Shown here: piece after piece, positions 42,922 through 52,407 of the stretch | Numbering within the stretch: the first letter of the stretch is position 1 | How the letters are laid out: every line of letters starts with the position of its first letter | NCBI GenBank assembly: GCA_004001285.1 | Contig: AP018697.1 | Location: 3,100,001-3,164,000, forward strand | Direction of reading: 5' to 3' | DNA length: 64,000 bases | Source of the DNA: Arthrobacter sp. MN05-02 | GTDB taxonomy: Bacteria > Actinomycetota > Actinomycetes > Actinomycetales > Micrococcaceae | Made by a program: the position numbers and the translations under genes | The notes under the pieces: model-generated | What the model was told of the DNA's origin: nothing | What the model saw: the letters and a program-made list of their open reading frames with translations, nothing else | Database searches by the model: none

Positions 42922-44037
42922 CTACTCCTCCGACCGGGACCAGATCTGACGACGGGAACGCACCGCCCCGCCCGAGACCGCCGCTTCCTTCATGAGCAGC
43001 GACAGATAGTGGTCCTGGCTCGCTTCGGCGAGGCTGTAGAGGTCGGGGCCGCCCTCGACGCATTCGCTCATCCGCACCAGGCACTCCGCGATGGCGATCT
43101 CGTCGTCGCTCAGCCGAGCGGGCAGGAAGCGGTTCTCGAACACCCATTCGGTGCCGGCCATGATGCCGCGCAGGAAGAGTCCCTCGAGGTTGCCGCCCTC
43201 CCCTGCCGAAACACGACGGAACGTCGTCGAGACCGGCGAGCGCACCTCCCCGAGGTAGTGCAGGTCGGTGTTGTTGATCTCCCCCCGGTCACCCCGGACC
43301 AGTAGTCGGTTGGCCCGGATCCACGAGAAGTACTGCTGCTCGGCGAAATCGTAGAGCCCCAGCCGGTCCCCGACGTCGAAGCGGGCGGACAGCTGCTCCG
43401 CGGTGACGGTGATCTCCTCCCGGGGGTCCCCGTTGCGGTCGGGCCCCTTCACGAGCGGCGACCGGAAGATCGACGCCGTGATCGAGACGTCGTCGAATCC
43501 GATGCCGAGTGCGCGGCGCATGATGCTGACACCGTGGTAGTCGTGGCACTGGGCGACCAGCACCTGGCTGATCTGCCCCAGGCGCCCCGAGGCGGCGACG
43601 CCCAGTTGCGCACGCAGGAGTGGGGACAGGTGGTACTGCTCCGCCACCTGGATGACGGCCCCACGTTCGACCAGCGGATACAGGCTGGTCAGTGCCGCGA
43701 GGTCGGGGCCGGGCGGTGTCTCCGTGAGGACCGGGACCCCCATCTCGGCGAGGTGGCGGATCGCCTCGGGCGCCACCCCCCGGGGGACGGACACGACGAC
43801 GAACGGCGGCGACGTCTTCGCCACCAGGTCGTCGACGGAGGCGAAGGCCCGCACCTGCCACGTCGCCTCGACACGGCGGCCGGTCGCCTCGTCCCGCGTG
43901 ACGAGACCCGTCACCTCGAAGCGGTCGGGGAGTTCCCGCGCGACCCGGAGGAAGAACTCGCTCCTCCAGCCGCTTCCGACGATGCCGAACCGGATCTTCC
44001 CCTCGGAGCTGTCGGCGATAGCGGTCCGTGAATCCAT
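42922..44037 (-). CDS. Gfo/Idh/MocA-family oxidoreductase
   Basis: A 371-residue NAD(P)-linked sugar-dehydrogenase-like protein. The Rossmann N-terminus reads IRFGIVGSGWRSEFFLRVAR, and TETPPGPDLAAL replaces the usual EKP motif (the catalytic lysine is absent), so it may be a non-classical member. QVAEQYHLSPL and GEINNTDLHYLGEVRSPVST complete the fold. It lies 45 bp downstream of the FMN oxidase on the same strand, so both likely serve one pathway. Confidence 0.75.
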   Translation of the reverse strand: MDSRTAIADSSEGKIRFGIVGSGWRSEFFLRVARELPDRFEVTGLVTRDEATGRRVEATWQVRAFASVDDLVAKTSPPFVVVSVPRGVAPEAIRHLAEMGVPVLTETPPGPDLAALTSLYPLVERGAVIQVAEQYHLSPLLRAQLGVAASGRLGQISQVLVAQCHDYHGVSIMRRALGIGFDDVSITASIFRSPLVKGPDRNGDPREEITVTAEQLSARFDVGDRLGLYDFAEQQYFSWIRANRLLVRGDRGEINNTDLHYLGEVRSPVSTTFRRVSAGEGGNLEGLFLRGIMAGTEWVFENRFLPARLSDDEIAIAECLVRMSECVEGGPDLYSLAEASQDHYLSLLMKEAAVSGGAVRSRRQIWSRSEE

Positions 44038-44082
44038 GGGGGCTCCCTGCCTGACGTGGTTCGTGTGTGCCTGATACCGGCC

Positions 44083-45345
44083 TCAGCTCAGCCTGGCAGC
44101 CTCACTGGTCGTCTGGGTGACCGGGACCAGGCGGGTGAGCTGGGTGACGTGCCTGGGTTCGAGTTCGCCGATGTGTGAGACGCCGAGCAGGCGCATGGTG
44201 CGCTCGATCTCGTCGCGGAGGATCGCGATGGCACGATCGACGCCCTCGCGTCCGCCGGCCATCAGACCGTAGAGGTAGGCGCGGCCGATGAGGGTGAACT
44301 TCGCCCCCAGGGCCATCGACGCCACGATGTCGGCCCCGTTCATGATGCCGGTGTCGACCATGATCGTGGCATCGCTGCCGACCTCCCGGACCACCTGCGG
44401 CAGCAGGTGGAACGGGATGGGTGCGCGGTCGAGCTGGCGGCCGCCGTGGTTGGACAGGATGATCCCGTCGACGCCCATCTCCACGAGGCGCACGGAGTCC
44501 TCGACGTTTTGGACGCCCTTGATGAGGATCTTGCCGGGCCACAGGTCCCGGATGACGGCGAGGTCGTCGTAGCTGATGGTCGGGTCCATCGCCGCGTTCA
44601 ACAGGTCCCCCACCGTGCCGCCGGTGTCGCTCAGGGATGCGAACTCCAGCTTCGGGGTGGTGAGGAAGTCGACCCACCACCAGGGCCGCGGGACGGCATT
44701 GAGGATCGTCCCGATCGACAGCTGCGGCGGGATGGAGAAACCGTTGCGTTTGTCGCGGAGGCGGGCGCCGGCAACCGGGGTGTCGACGGTGAACATGAGC
44801 GTGTCGAATCCTGCTTCACCGGCGCGGCGGGCGAGCTCGTAGGAGATCTCCCGCTGCCGCATCACGTACAGCTGGAACCAGTTGCGCCCCGTGGGATTGG
44901 CCGCCTTCACGCCCTCGATCGACGTCGTCCCGAGGGTGGAGAGGGTGAACGGGATACCTGCGGCAGCGGCCGCACCTGCACCGGCGGTCTCCCCTTCGGT
45001 CTGCATGAGCCGGGTGAATCCGGTCGGCGCGATGCCGAAGGGGAGCGCGCTGGGACCGCCGAGGATCTCCACCGACGTGTCGACGTGTTCGGCCGGGCGG
45101 AGGATCGAGGGGTGGAACTCGATGTCCTCGAACGCCTGGCGGGCACGACTCAGCGACAGTTCGCCCTCAGCCCCGCCGTCCGTGTAGTCGAAGGCGGCCT
45201 TCGGGGTGCGGCGCTTGGCGATGGTGCGCAGGTCCCCGATGGTGAGCGCGGCATCGAGCCGCCGCTTCTTGCCGTTGAGCTCGATCTTCTTGAACTGCAT
45301 CAGTTCGAGCATCTCCGCCGGAACGGGAAGTTGACGCTTCGTCAT
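44083..45345 (-). CDS. FMN-dependent alpha-hydroxy-acid oxidase/dehydrogenase
   Basis: A 420-residue TIM-barrel flavoenzyme of the lactate-2-dehydrogenase/glycolate-oxidase family. It shows [20 protein letters not shown] (FMN), [54 protein letters not shown] and [12 protein letters not shown] with the catalytic His and Arg. It oxidises a 2-hydroxy acid to the 2-keto acid. GAAAGGA lies 8 bases before the ATG. A LacI-type operator lies 74 bp upstream. It may be L-lactate dehydrogenase, but the Gfo/Idh neighbour suggests a sugar-acid substrate. Confidence 0.85.
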   Translation of the reverse strand: MTKRQLPVPAEMLELMQFKKIELNGKKRRLDAALTIGDLRTIAKRRTPKAAFDYTDGGAEGELSLSRARQAFEDIEFHPSILRPAEHVDTSVEILGGPSALPFGIAPTGFTRLMQTEGETAGAGAAAAAGIPFTLSTLGTTSIEGVKAANPTGRNWFQLYVMRQREISYELARRAGEAGFDTLMFTVDTPVAGARLRDKRNGFSIPPQLSIGTILNAVPRPWWWVDFLTTPKLEFASLSDTGGTVGDLLNAAMDPTISYDDLAVIRDLWPGKILIKGVQNVEDSVRLVEMGVDGIILSNHGGRQLDRAPIPFHLLPQVVREVGSDATIMVDTGIMNGADIVASMALGAKFTLIGRAYLYGLMAGGREGVDRAIAILRDEIERTMRLLGVSHIGELEPRHVTQLTRLVPVTQTTSEAARLS

Positions 45346-45418
45346 TGGAGGGTCCTTTCACCTGCCGGGAACACTGCGGGCGGGTTGTCCCGGGGCCTGC
45401 AGTCGCCGTCATCGTGGC

Positions 45419-45432
45419 TTGAAACGATTCAA
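45419..45432. promoter_or_regulatory. LacI-type operator TTGAAACGATTCAA
   Basis: Arms TTGAA and TTCAA around ACGA, with a central CG as in LacI-family sites. It lies 74 bp upstream of the FMN oxidase start and 126 bp past the beta-galactosidase stop. No LacI gene is adjacent. Confidence 0.65.
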
Positions 45433-45557
45433 AGTATTGGGCCAACCCTACCAAGAAGGACCGGAAGCTTCTACAGGCCCGCCGAACCGGACAGCAGGCG
45501 GGCACGGAGCTCCGTACCTCCTGCGCCGGCGCCGTGGGACTGCGTCGAACCCCTCGT

Positions 45558-48020
45558 CTAATGATTGGGAGACTCGTCGATCGCCTCGGTTCGGATTCGT
45601 CCTCCAGTGGTGCCCGGCGATGCGGGCTGTTGCATAGGACCGGGTGACTCCACCCACTGTTGCCACTCCACCAGTTCCACGGAAGGCCCGCCGTCCTGCA
45701 GGCCATCTCGGGACAGGACTGCGCGCGCTTCCGCCGGCAGATGTACGCGGTGGTCCGGACTCAGCGGCAGCACCGTCAGAACCAGGGCGTCCTCGTCACC
45801 GACGTCCAACCCGTCCAGGTCGACGATCCAGGGCGAGCCGTCCCAGAAACGGTCCGCCACCACGGTGTTGCCGACCATCAGTTGGGCGACGTCACCCGTC
45901 CAGGTGATCTCCAGTTCACGCCGTCGTCGGTCTACGCCACCCGGTCCGCCGTCAACCTCTATCCGGTAGGAAGCCGCCAACCGGGAAACGTCGTCCTGGG
46001 TCGGGGCGCTCGCTCGTCCGGCCGATTCGCCATAGCCGATCGGCACCGCCTGAGCCGGTCGTTGGAGGGCGACCGGAAGGTGCCGGCGGCCGACAGCGCC
46101 TCGCGAGGTCCGGGTCGATACAGGTACGACGGCGCGCATCGACGTGTCGTACCGGCGGACCTCCGGCTCGGGCGCCGCCGTCCGCCCGCCGAGTGCACCC
46201 TCCGCCTCGAGCCAGACCGGATCGTCCGACAGCACCAGTTGCCGCTCCTCGCCGTCGCCGAGCACCCAGGCCCGGTCTGCGTCTGTCGCGGGGAGCACGA
46301 CGACGTCGATGTGTGCTGTAGGCGTGGAGCATCGGTACATGCCGACCCGGGTGATCAACCCTGGTCCGCTCGAGGCGTCGCCGTCGTCGTCCTGGTGGGG
46401 AGTCACGGCAACGTCGTCGGCCCACTTCCATGCCAGCGGGATGCCGTGTTCGGCCGTGAGGACGAGCACGGTGATGGAGCCGTCCTGCAGCGTGGTCAGC
46501 GGCGAAGCGGTGGCCCATTCGAGCTCGACACCGTCGATGATCAGCCCGAGGGGCCAGTGTGCGAGGGTTCCGGGCGGTATGTCCACGGGGTCGGTCGGAA
46601 ATTGCCTGGGCCCGTCCTCCATGGCCACCGCGAACCGTGCCTGCTCATACGTCTGGAGTGGAACGTGGGGCTGATGCCACGTGACGAAGAGGAAGGCACG
46701 TCGCCCATCGCTGCGTACCGCCCACCGCAGGGTCCTCGCGTCATGGACACCGGCTGGTCCCACGACTGGGAGCTTCGATTCCATGGGGCCGAGCGACGAA
46801 CCGAAGGCGGCCAGGAAAGCGTGCTGGCGGCGTAGCAGGTTGTGGCTCGACCTCAGCCGGCCCGAGGAACCGATCGGGGCGTGGAAGTCGTAGTCGTACC
46901 GGGGCAGGTCGTTCGGGTACCCGGTGTCCTGGGACTCCTGCAACCCCGTCCGGTAGGCGTGGTCCCGCTCGGACGGATTGACTCCTCCGGCATACATGTA
47001 ATAGCCCTGCCAGGCGGAGCCGCTGCCGATCTTGTTGTGCGCGACGGCGGCGATGTCGAGCCCGCTCGGACGTGGCCGCCGATGGTAGGCGGTCGCCATG
47101 CCTCCACCGAGTTCACACGTTGCGGGCGGGTAGGGATTCTGCACCGGTGACTGTGCACGGGGGGCGGTACGGACGTCGGCGCCGATCCCGGGATCGTCCC
47201 ATTCATGGGAGAAGAAGAAGTGCGCGCGGAAGCTCTCGTCCCATGGCAGGTCGGCGTCGACCCAGAACCCGTCGCCATAGCCTCCGAACAGCGGGATGAC
47301 CTCCTCGAGTGGCAGGTCGGCTCCGCCCCACGCCGTCGCCGTCCAGAAGGGTGCGGTGATGCCGCAGTCGGCGGCCAGACGCTTGAGGGTGTCGATGTGA
47401 CGGGGCTGATCATAGAGCTCGTTCTCGAGCTGGACGCCGAGTACGGGACCATCGGGCCGGCAGAAGGGTGCGATCTCCTGACCGAGTCGACGTAGCCACG
47501 GCTCGATCAACGCGAGGTAATCGGGATCGTCTGTACGGTGCCGGACGGGCGCCTGCTGCACCCAGTCGGGGAAACCGCCGTTGCGGACCTCGCCATGACA
47601 CCAGGGGCCGATCCGCAGGACGACAGCCAATCCGAGTTCCGCGCACAGGTCGATGAAGGCCGCGATGTCGAGCCTGCCGTCGAACGACACGACACCGCGC
47701 TGGGGCTCGTGGTGGATCCAGAACACATAGGTCGACACAACCGTGATCCCACCGGCCTTCATGAGGTTCAGGCGGTCCCGCCACTGATTCCGGGGTACGC
47801 GGCTGTAGTGGATCTCGCCGGACACCGGGACGACCGGGACCCCGTCACGTGTCACGAACCGCGGCGTCAGTCGGTACCGGGATGCCCCGCCATCCACGGG
47901 AGGGTGAGGCTTCTCAAATTCCCGCGTGGATCGTCCATCGATCGCCAGTGGGGGAGATTGCACATCGGAGGTCATCGGCACCGGCTTCCCGCCGGCCTTC
48001 CGGCCGGCTCTCTTGGTCAC
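45558..48020 (-). CDS. GH35-like beta-galactosidase
   Basis: An 820-residue clan-A glycoside hydrolase. GH35 landmarks: SGEIHYSRVPRNQWRDRLNL and STYVFWIHHEPQRG, with WCHGEVRNGGFPDWV and the acid/base GVQLENELYDQ (E201 in the N-E pair). Later parts are beta-sandwich domains (about 440-800). No signal peptide is seen, so it is cytoplasmic. GH35 enzymes remove terminal beta-galactosyl residues. The GTG at 48020 is used, but the ATG at 47975 is a fair alternative. It faces away from the transport genes at 48251, with 230 bp between, and likely hydrolyses the imported sugar. Confidence 0.8.
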   Translation of the reverse strand: MTKRAGRKAGGKPVPMTSDVQSPPLAIDGRSTREFEKPHPPVDGGASRYRLTPRFVTRDGVPVVPVSGEIHYSRVPRNQWRDRLNLMKAGGITVVSTYVFWIHHEPQRGVVSFDGRLDIAAFIDLCAELGLAVVLRIGPWCHGEVRNGGFPDWVQQAPVRHRTDDPDYLALIEPWLRRLGQEIAPFCRPDGPVLGVQLENELYDQPRHIDTLKRLAADCGITAPFWTATAWGGADLPLEEVIPLFGGYGDGFWVDADLPWDESFRAHFFFSHEWDDPGIGADVRTAPRAQSPVQNPYPPATCELGGGMATAYHRRPRPSGLDIAAVAHNKIGSGSAWQGYYMYAGGVNPSERDHAYRTGLQESQDTGYPNDLPRYDYDFHAPIGSSGRLRSSHNLLRRQHAFLAAFGSSLGPMESKLPVVGPAGVHDARTLRWAVRSDGRRAFLFVTWHQPHVPLQTYEQARFAVAMEDGPRQFPTDPVDIPPGTLAHWPLGLIIDGVELEWATASPLTTLQDGSITVLVLTAEHGIPLAWKWADDVAVTPHQDDDGDASSGPGLITRVGMYRCSTPTAHIDVVVLPATDADRAWVLGDGEERQLVLSDDPVWLEAEGALGGRTAAPEPEVRRYDTSMRAVVPVSTRTSRGAVGRRHLPVALQRPAQAVPIGYGESAGRASAPTQDDVSRLAASYRIEVDGGPGGVDRRRRELEITWTGDVAQLMVGNTVVADRFWDGSPWIVDLDGLDVGDEDALVLTVLPLSPDHRVHLPAEARAVLSRDGLQDGGPSVELVEWQQWVESPGPMQQPASPGTTGGRIRTEAIDESPNH

Positions 48021-48190
48021 ACCTTCGGCAGACGCTCCGCAAGGGGAATTTCCGAGGAGGATTCACCACGGGGCATGACATCAATGCCATCTAAGCAAAG
48101 CACCGGCGAGACCCGAAATACGAGCTGGTGAGTACACGATCCTCCATATTGACGGCGTATATCGCTATGTCGCCCGTGGGATTGCGCGCC

Positions 48191-48196
48191 TAGATT
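48191..48196 (+). promoter_or_regulatory. -10 candidate TAGATT of the sugar transporter operon
   Basis: TAGATT between GCGCC and GGCGC half-repeats, 55 bp before the binding-protein start. It lies in the 230-bp gap shared with the divergent GH35 gene. No further LacI-type palindrome was found there. Confidence 0.4.
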
Positions 48197-48250
48197 TGGC
48201 GCACCGGACCCGAAAGGATCCACCCGTCCCGCAGTGCAAAGGAGCATGTA

Positions 48251-49582
48251 ATGTTCGGCAACCACTTCTCGGGCCGACGGTCGGCGTTGGCCGCTTCGGT
48301 GATCATCGTCCTGGCCGGCGGACTCACCGCGTGCAGCGGTTCCGGCGGGGAAACTGCTCCGGCGGCGCAGGAGGGGCCGGTGGACATCACGTTCCAGTCC
48401 TGGGTCCCCAACATCGACCAGGCCGTCGACGCCTACAACGCCTCGCAGGACGACGTGAATGTCACGCTGGAGACCATCACTGCCGGCCCTGATGGCGGAT
48501 ACGCCAAGATGCTCTCGGCAGTTCAGGCAGGCAACCCGGCCGACGTCGCGCAGCTCGGGTACGACGCCATCCCGGACTTCCTCGTCAATGACGCGTTGGA
48601 GGACATCACCGAGTACGTCGGCGACCAGGAGGACAAGTTCGTCCCCTGGCAGTGGGAGACAGGTGTCTTCAACGACAGCGTCTACGCCGTCCCCCAGGCC
48701 AGTGGTCCCCTCGGCCAGTTCTACCGCAAGGACATCTTCGACTCCCTCGGGATCACCTACCCGAAGACGTGGGACGAGTACTACGAAGCCGCGAAGAAGA
48801 TCCGGGCCTCCGACCCCAACCGCTACATCACCGCCTTCGCCTTCAATCAGGCACCCTGGCTCATCGGCCTGTCTCAGCAGGGCGGCGGGAATTGGTTCGC
48901 CGCCGAGAACGACGCCTGGACCGTCACCATCAACGACGACGAGACGCTGAAGGTCGCCGAGTTCTGGCAGAAGATGATCGACGAGGACCTCGTGAAGATC
49001 GAAGCGGATTTCTCGAGCGAATGGAACGCCGATATCCAGAACGGCAACGTCACATCCTGGATCTCCGGGTCCTGGGCCGATGCCATCCTCCGTGGTACGG
49101 CGCCGGACACCGCAGGGCAATGGGCCGTCGGGGCGATGCCCCAGTGGGAAGCCGGCGGAGAGGTCTCCGCGACGTGGGCCGGCGGTTCGGCCAGCGCCGT
49201 GCTCAAGGGCTCCGACCACCCCAGGGAAGCCGCCGAGTTCGCGGCCTGGCTGAACTCCGACCCGGAGAGCGTCAGCATCCTGACCAGCGTGGGGGCCGGC
49301 TGGCCTGCCATCGCCGACACCGGTTCCATCGCTTCACTGCAGGACGACCCTGAGGTCTTCGCCTTCTACGGCGGGCAGGATATCTGGGACGTGTTCTCCG
49401 AGTCGGACAAGAACGTCGACAACACCTGGAAGTGGCCTCCCCTGTCCTCGACGCTCTTCGCCTCACTCAGCGACAACGTCAAGACAGCAGTCGAAAGCGG
49501 GACACCGCTGACCGATGCGTACGACAAGACGCAGGATGACGTGAGCACCGCGCTCAAGGACAAGGGAATCGCGGTCAATTGA
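48251..49582 (+). CDS. ABC sugar-binding lipoprotein
   Basis: A 443-residue extracellular solute-binding protein of the maltose/oligosaccharide type. A signal peptide ends at the lipobox LTAC (Cys28). The fold is shown by VDITFQSWVPNIDQAVDAYN, KMLSAVQAGNPADVAQLGYD and GSWADAIL. AAAGGAG lies 7 bases before the ATG. It heads an operon with two permeases and should deliver an oligosaccharide. The divergent GH35 and the downstream hydrolases point to a galactose-containing glycan. Confidence 0.92.
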   Translation: MFGNHFSGRRSALAASVIIVLAGGLTACSGSGGETAPAAQEGPVDITFQSWVPNIDQAVDAYNASQDDVNVTLETITAGPDGGYAKMLSAVQAGNPADVAQLGYDAIPDFLVNDALEDITEYVGDQEDKFVPWQWETGVFNDSVYAVPQASGPLGQFYRKDIFDSLGITYPKTWDEYYEAAKKIRASDPNRYITAFAFNQAPWLIGLSQQGGGNWFAAENDAWTVTINDDETLKVAEFWQKMIDEDLVKIEADFSSEWNADIQNGNVTSWISGSWADAILRGTAPDTAGQWAVGAMPQWEAGGEVSATWAGGSASAVLKGSDHPREAAEFAAWLNSDPESVSILTSVGAGWPAIADTGSIASLQDDPEVFAFYGGQDIWDVFSESDKNVDNTWKWPPLSSTLFASLSDNVKTAVESGTPLTDAYDKTQDDVSTALKDKGIAVN

Positions 49583-50571
49583 GCCAGACCCGAGCGGCGG
49601 GGCGTATCGCGCGCCCCGCCCCTGCCCCAGCACTCCGGACACCGCGCCGCACCACGAGCCCTTCGGCATCGACGGGCATGCCTCGGCGGCACTCGAAGGT
49701 CGCCGTCCTGGTGATGGTGGCGCCCTTCGCGGTCATGTTCGCTGCGTTCTTCATCGCACCCATCGTGTACGCGATCAATGACAGCCTGTTCTCCACGAAA
49801 GCGTCAGGGCTCGGGTTCGGTGCACCCGAGAAGGTCTTCGTTTTCTTCGACAACTACGCCGCAGCCCTCGGCAATCCGTCCTTCGTCGAAAGCCTCGTCC
49901 GGCTCCTGGCGTTCGCGGCCATCGAAGTACCCCTCATGGTGGTGACGGCCGTGGGACTGGCACTCCTGATCGATTCGGCGGGCGCACGGTTCCCGCGGAT
50001 CTTCCGGGTCGTCTTCTTCATCCCGTACGGGGTCCCCGGCGTGATCGCGGCCCTGCTCTGGGGCTTCCTCTACATCCCGGCGACGAGCCCCATCCTGCAG
50101 GGGTTGTCCTCGATCGGCATCGACCTGAATCCCCTGAGCACCGACAGCATCCTGTTCGCGATCGCGAACATCGCACTGTGGGGCTTCGCGGGCTACAACA
50201 TGCTCATCCTCATCGCAGCCCTGAACGCCATCCCGTCCGAACTCTTCGAAGCCGCGAAGATCGACGGGGCGTCCGAGTGGTCGATCACCTGGCGCATCAA
50301 ACTTCCGCTCGTGCGTCCGTCCGTCATCCTCGTCACCGTCTTCACCATCATCGGCACCCTGCAGCTCTTCGTCGAGCCACTGGTACTCAGGCCCCTGACC
50401 ACGGCGATCAGCTCCGACTACACACCGAACCTCGCTGCGTACAACCAGTCCTTCTCGCAGGGCAACCCGAATCTGGCCGCAGCCATGGCGGTCATCGTCG
50501 CACTGCTCGGCTTCGCCTTCTCCTTCGGGTTCCTCCGACTCGTGAACCGCAAGGGAGACCGCGCATGGTGA
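49579..50571 (+). CDS. ABC sugar transporter permease (MalF-type)
   Basis: A 330-residue inner-membrane permease with six helices. The EAA loop ELFEAAKIDGASEWSITWRI contacts the ATPase. GYNMLILIAALNAIPSELFE precedes it. The start is TTG at 49579, overlapping the binding-protein stop (TTGA); the ATG at 49678 (MPRRHSKVAVLV) is an alternative that skips a Pro/Arg-rich leader. It is coupled with the MalG-type gene by a 7-bp overlap. Confidence 0.9.
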   Translation: MSQTRAAGRIARPAPAPALRTPRRTTSPSASTGMPRRHSKVAVLVMVAPFAVMFAAFFIAPIVYAINDSLFSTKASGLGFGAPEKVFVFFDNYAAALGNPSFVESLVRLLAFAAIEVPLMVVTAVGLALLIDSAGARFPRIFRVVFFIPYGVPGVIAALLWGFLYIPATSPILQGLSSIGIDLNPLSTDSILFAIANIALWGFAGYNMLILIAALNAIPSELFEAAKIDGASEWSITWRIKLPLVRPSVILVTVFTIIGTLQLFVEPLVLRPLTTAISSDYTPNLAAYNQSFSQGNPNLAAAMAVIVALLGFAFSFGFLRLVNRKGDRAW

Positions 50572-51431
50572 CCCGGAACCAGCCCATCCGCCAACCCTTG
50601 ACCAGCACCGTCGTGGTCAACGGCATTCTCGTCATCGCCGCCCTGTACTTCCTGCTCCCCATCCTGTGGGTCCTCGTCGCTGCGACCAAGAGCCCGGGAG
50701 AACTGTTCAGCAGCTTCGGCCTGTGGTTCACCGACTCGCCGCAGGCATGGCTGAACCTCACCAACGTCTTCACCCAGGACGGTGGGATCTTCACCTCCTG
50801 GATCCTCAACAGCATCCTGTACTCCGCCGTCGGAGCCTTCGCAGCCACGATCCTGTCTGCGGCGTGTGGCTACGCGATCGCCAAGTTCCCCTTCAAGGGT
50901 CGGGAACTACTGTTCTCGATCGTCCTGGGAGGTGTCCTCGTGCCCGCGACGGTCATCGCCCTGCCGCTGTACTTCCTCCTGAACGCCGTCGACCTCACCG
51001 GCACCTACTGGTCCGTCTTCCTCCCGAGCATGGTCAGTCCGTTCGGCGTGTATCTTGCACGGATCCACGCGAACGCCGCAGTGCCGGACGAGATCATCGA
51101 GGCCGCGCGCATCGACGGCGCCGGAGACCTGCGCATCTTCGGCGCCATCGCGGCCCGCATGATGACGCCGGCCCTCGTGACCATCTTCCTGTTCCAGTTC
51201 GTCACCATCTGGAACAACTACCTGCTCCCCCTGGTCATGCTCAATGAGACGAGGACCTTTCCGCTCACCCTCGGGCTGACCCTGTGGAACTCGCAGACCC
51301 AGCGGGACCCGATGTTCTACCAGCTCGTCGTCACCGGATCCGCGCTCTCCGCCGTCCTGCTGGTGGCGCTCATGATCGGATTGCAGCGCTTCTGGAAGGC
51401 CGACCTGACCGCGGGAGCCACCAAAGGCTGA
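50565..51431 (+). CDS. ABC sugar transporter permease (MalG-type)
   Basis: A 288-residue permease with six helices. The EAA loop reads EIIEAARIDGAGDLRIFGAI, preceded by MVSPFGVYLARIHA. The ATG at 50565 overlaps the MalF-type stop codon. No ABC ATPase gene is nearby, so a shared multitask ATPase (MsiK-like) elsewhere likely powers it. The operon ends 22 bp before the convergent AraC gene. Confidence 0.9.
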   Translation: MVTRNQPIRQPLTSTVVVNGILVIAALYFLLPILWVLVAATKSPGELFSSFGLWFTDSPQAWLNLTNVFTQDGGIFTSWILNSILYSAVGAFAATILSAACGYAIAKFPFKGRELLFSIVLGGVLVPATVIALPLYFLLNAVDLTGTYWSVFLPSMVSPFGVYLARIHANAAVPDEIIEAARIDGAGDLRIFGAIAARMMTPALVTIFLFQFVTIWNNYLLPLVMLNETRTFPLTLGLTLWNSQTQRDPMFYQLVVTGSALSAVLLVALMIGLQRFWKADLTAGATKG

Positions 51432-51452
51432 GCGGATTCCGGGAACGGCCGA

Positions 51453-52355
51453 TCAGCCCTTCCGCTCTGCCCGGTAGGCACTCGGGCTCAGTCCGTGCAG
51501 CCGGCGGAACTGCCGGGAGAAGTAGAACTGGTCCTCCATCCCGATCTCCTGCCCGACTTGCGCGATTGAAAGGGTTGTCGTGTCCAGCAGTCGCCGGGCC
51601 CGGGCCATCTTCAACGCGACGTGGTGGGCGAGGACCCTTCCCCCGGTCGCCTCGCGGAACAGCTTGCTCAACTGGGACGAGGACACACCGACGAGCGCTG
51701 CGAGATGCGGTACCCGGATCGTCCCATCGATGCGTTCCTCGAGGAACCGCATCGCCTGCTCGAGCGGTGCTCCCTGTTCCGGCGACCGGCGGTCGACAGC
51801 CAGGGAGGTCAGGAGCCGCCATGCCATGCCTGCTGTCGCAACGAGACGGGCGGGCGACTGGTCCCGTTCGAGTGCGGTGATGATCTCGTCCAGGATGGCG
51901 GTCAAGCGATCGACGGCGACCAGCCCGATGAGCGGCCGGGCATTGCTGATCCCGGCCTCGCCGATGAGTTCCGGCACATCCGTTCCCCGGACGTGGCACC
52001 ACCAGATCGTCCATGGGTCTTCGAGAGCCGCCCCGTAGGCATGAGGTATGCCCGTGTTTCCCGGGAGCACGACTGCCGTTGCTTTCCCAACCCGTGCGCG
52101 GTCCCCGCCGACCTCGATCCAGCCACTGCCCGCCACGCACAGCATGATGATCGTCTCCGGCGCACCCCTGTCCCTCCGGCGCCCATGCCCTTCGGCTCGT
52201 GGAAAGAAACCTGCATCGGTGACCACCATCCGGCGAGTCACCGGGCGGCCGAGCGCTTCCCTGACGAGCGGTCGAGGAACCACGATCAGGCGCTGGTCAT
52301 CAAATCCTGTCGCTCGTTCTCTCACAGGCCCACGGGTGTCGGATCGTCCATGCAT
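51453..52355 (-). CDS. AraC-family regulator with cupin-type sensor domain
   Basis: A 300-residue regulator. The N-terminal cupin-like sugar-sensing domain (about 40-130; VAGSGWIEVGGDRARVGKAT, then WCHVRGTD) is followed by two helix-turn-helix motifs near the C-terminus (LAALVGVSSSQLSKLFREAT and IAQVGQEIGMEDQFYFSRQF). It is divergent from the DUF5107-TPR operon (52-bp gap) and convergent with the permeases. It is the most likely local activator of the whole glycan locus. Confidence 0.9.
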   Translation of the reverse strand: MHGRSDTRGPVRERATGFDDQRLIVVPRPLVREALGRPVTRRMVVTDAGFFPRAEGHGRRRDRGAPETIIMLCVAGSGWIEVGGDRARVGKATAVVLPGNTGIPHAYGAALEDPWTIWWCHVRGTDVPELIGEAGISNARPLIGLVAVDRLTAILDEIITALERDQSPARLVATAGMAWRLLTSLAVDRRSPEQGAPLEQAMRFLEERIDGTIRVPHLAALVGVSSSQLSKLFREATGGRVLAHHVALKMARARRLLDTTTLSIAQVGQEIGMEDQFYFSRQFRRLHGLSPSAYRAERKG

Positions 52356-52394
52356 GCCTCATTATGTGCCATGGTGAACGGAGTCTTCAGTTCC

Positions 52395-52400
52395 TAGTGT
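52395..52400 (+). promoter_or_regulatory. -10 hexamer TAGTGT of a likely leaderless DUF5107-TPR transcript
   Basis: TAGTGT, then TGGTTCT, then GTG at 52408. The AraC start codon lies only 52 bp away, so the two promoters overlap. Confidence 0.55.
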
Positions 52401-52407
52401 TGGTTCT

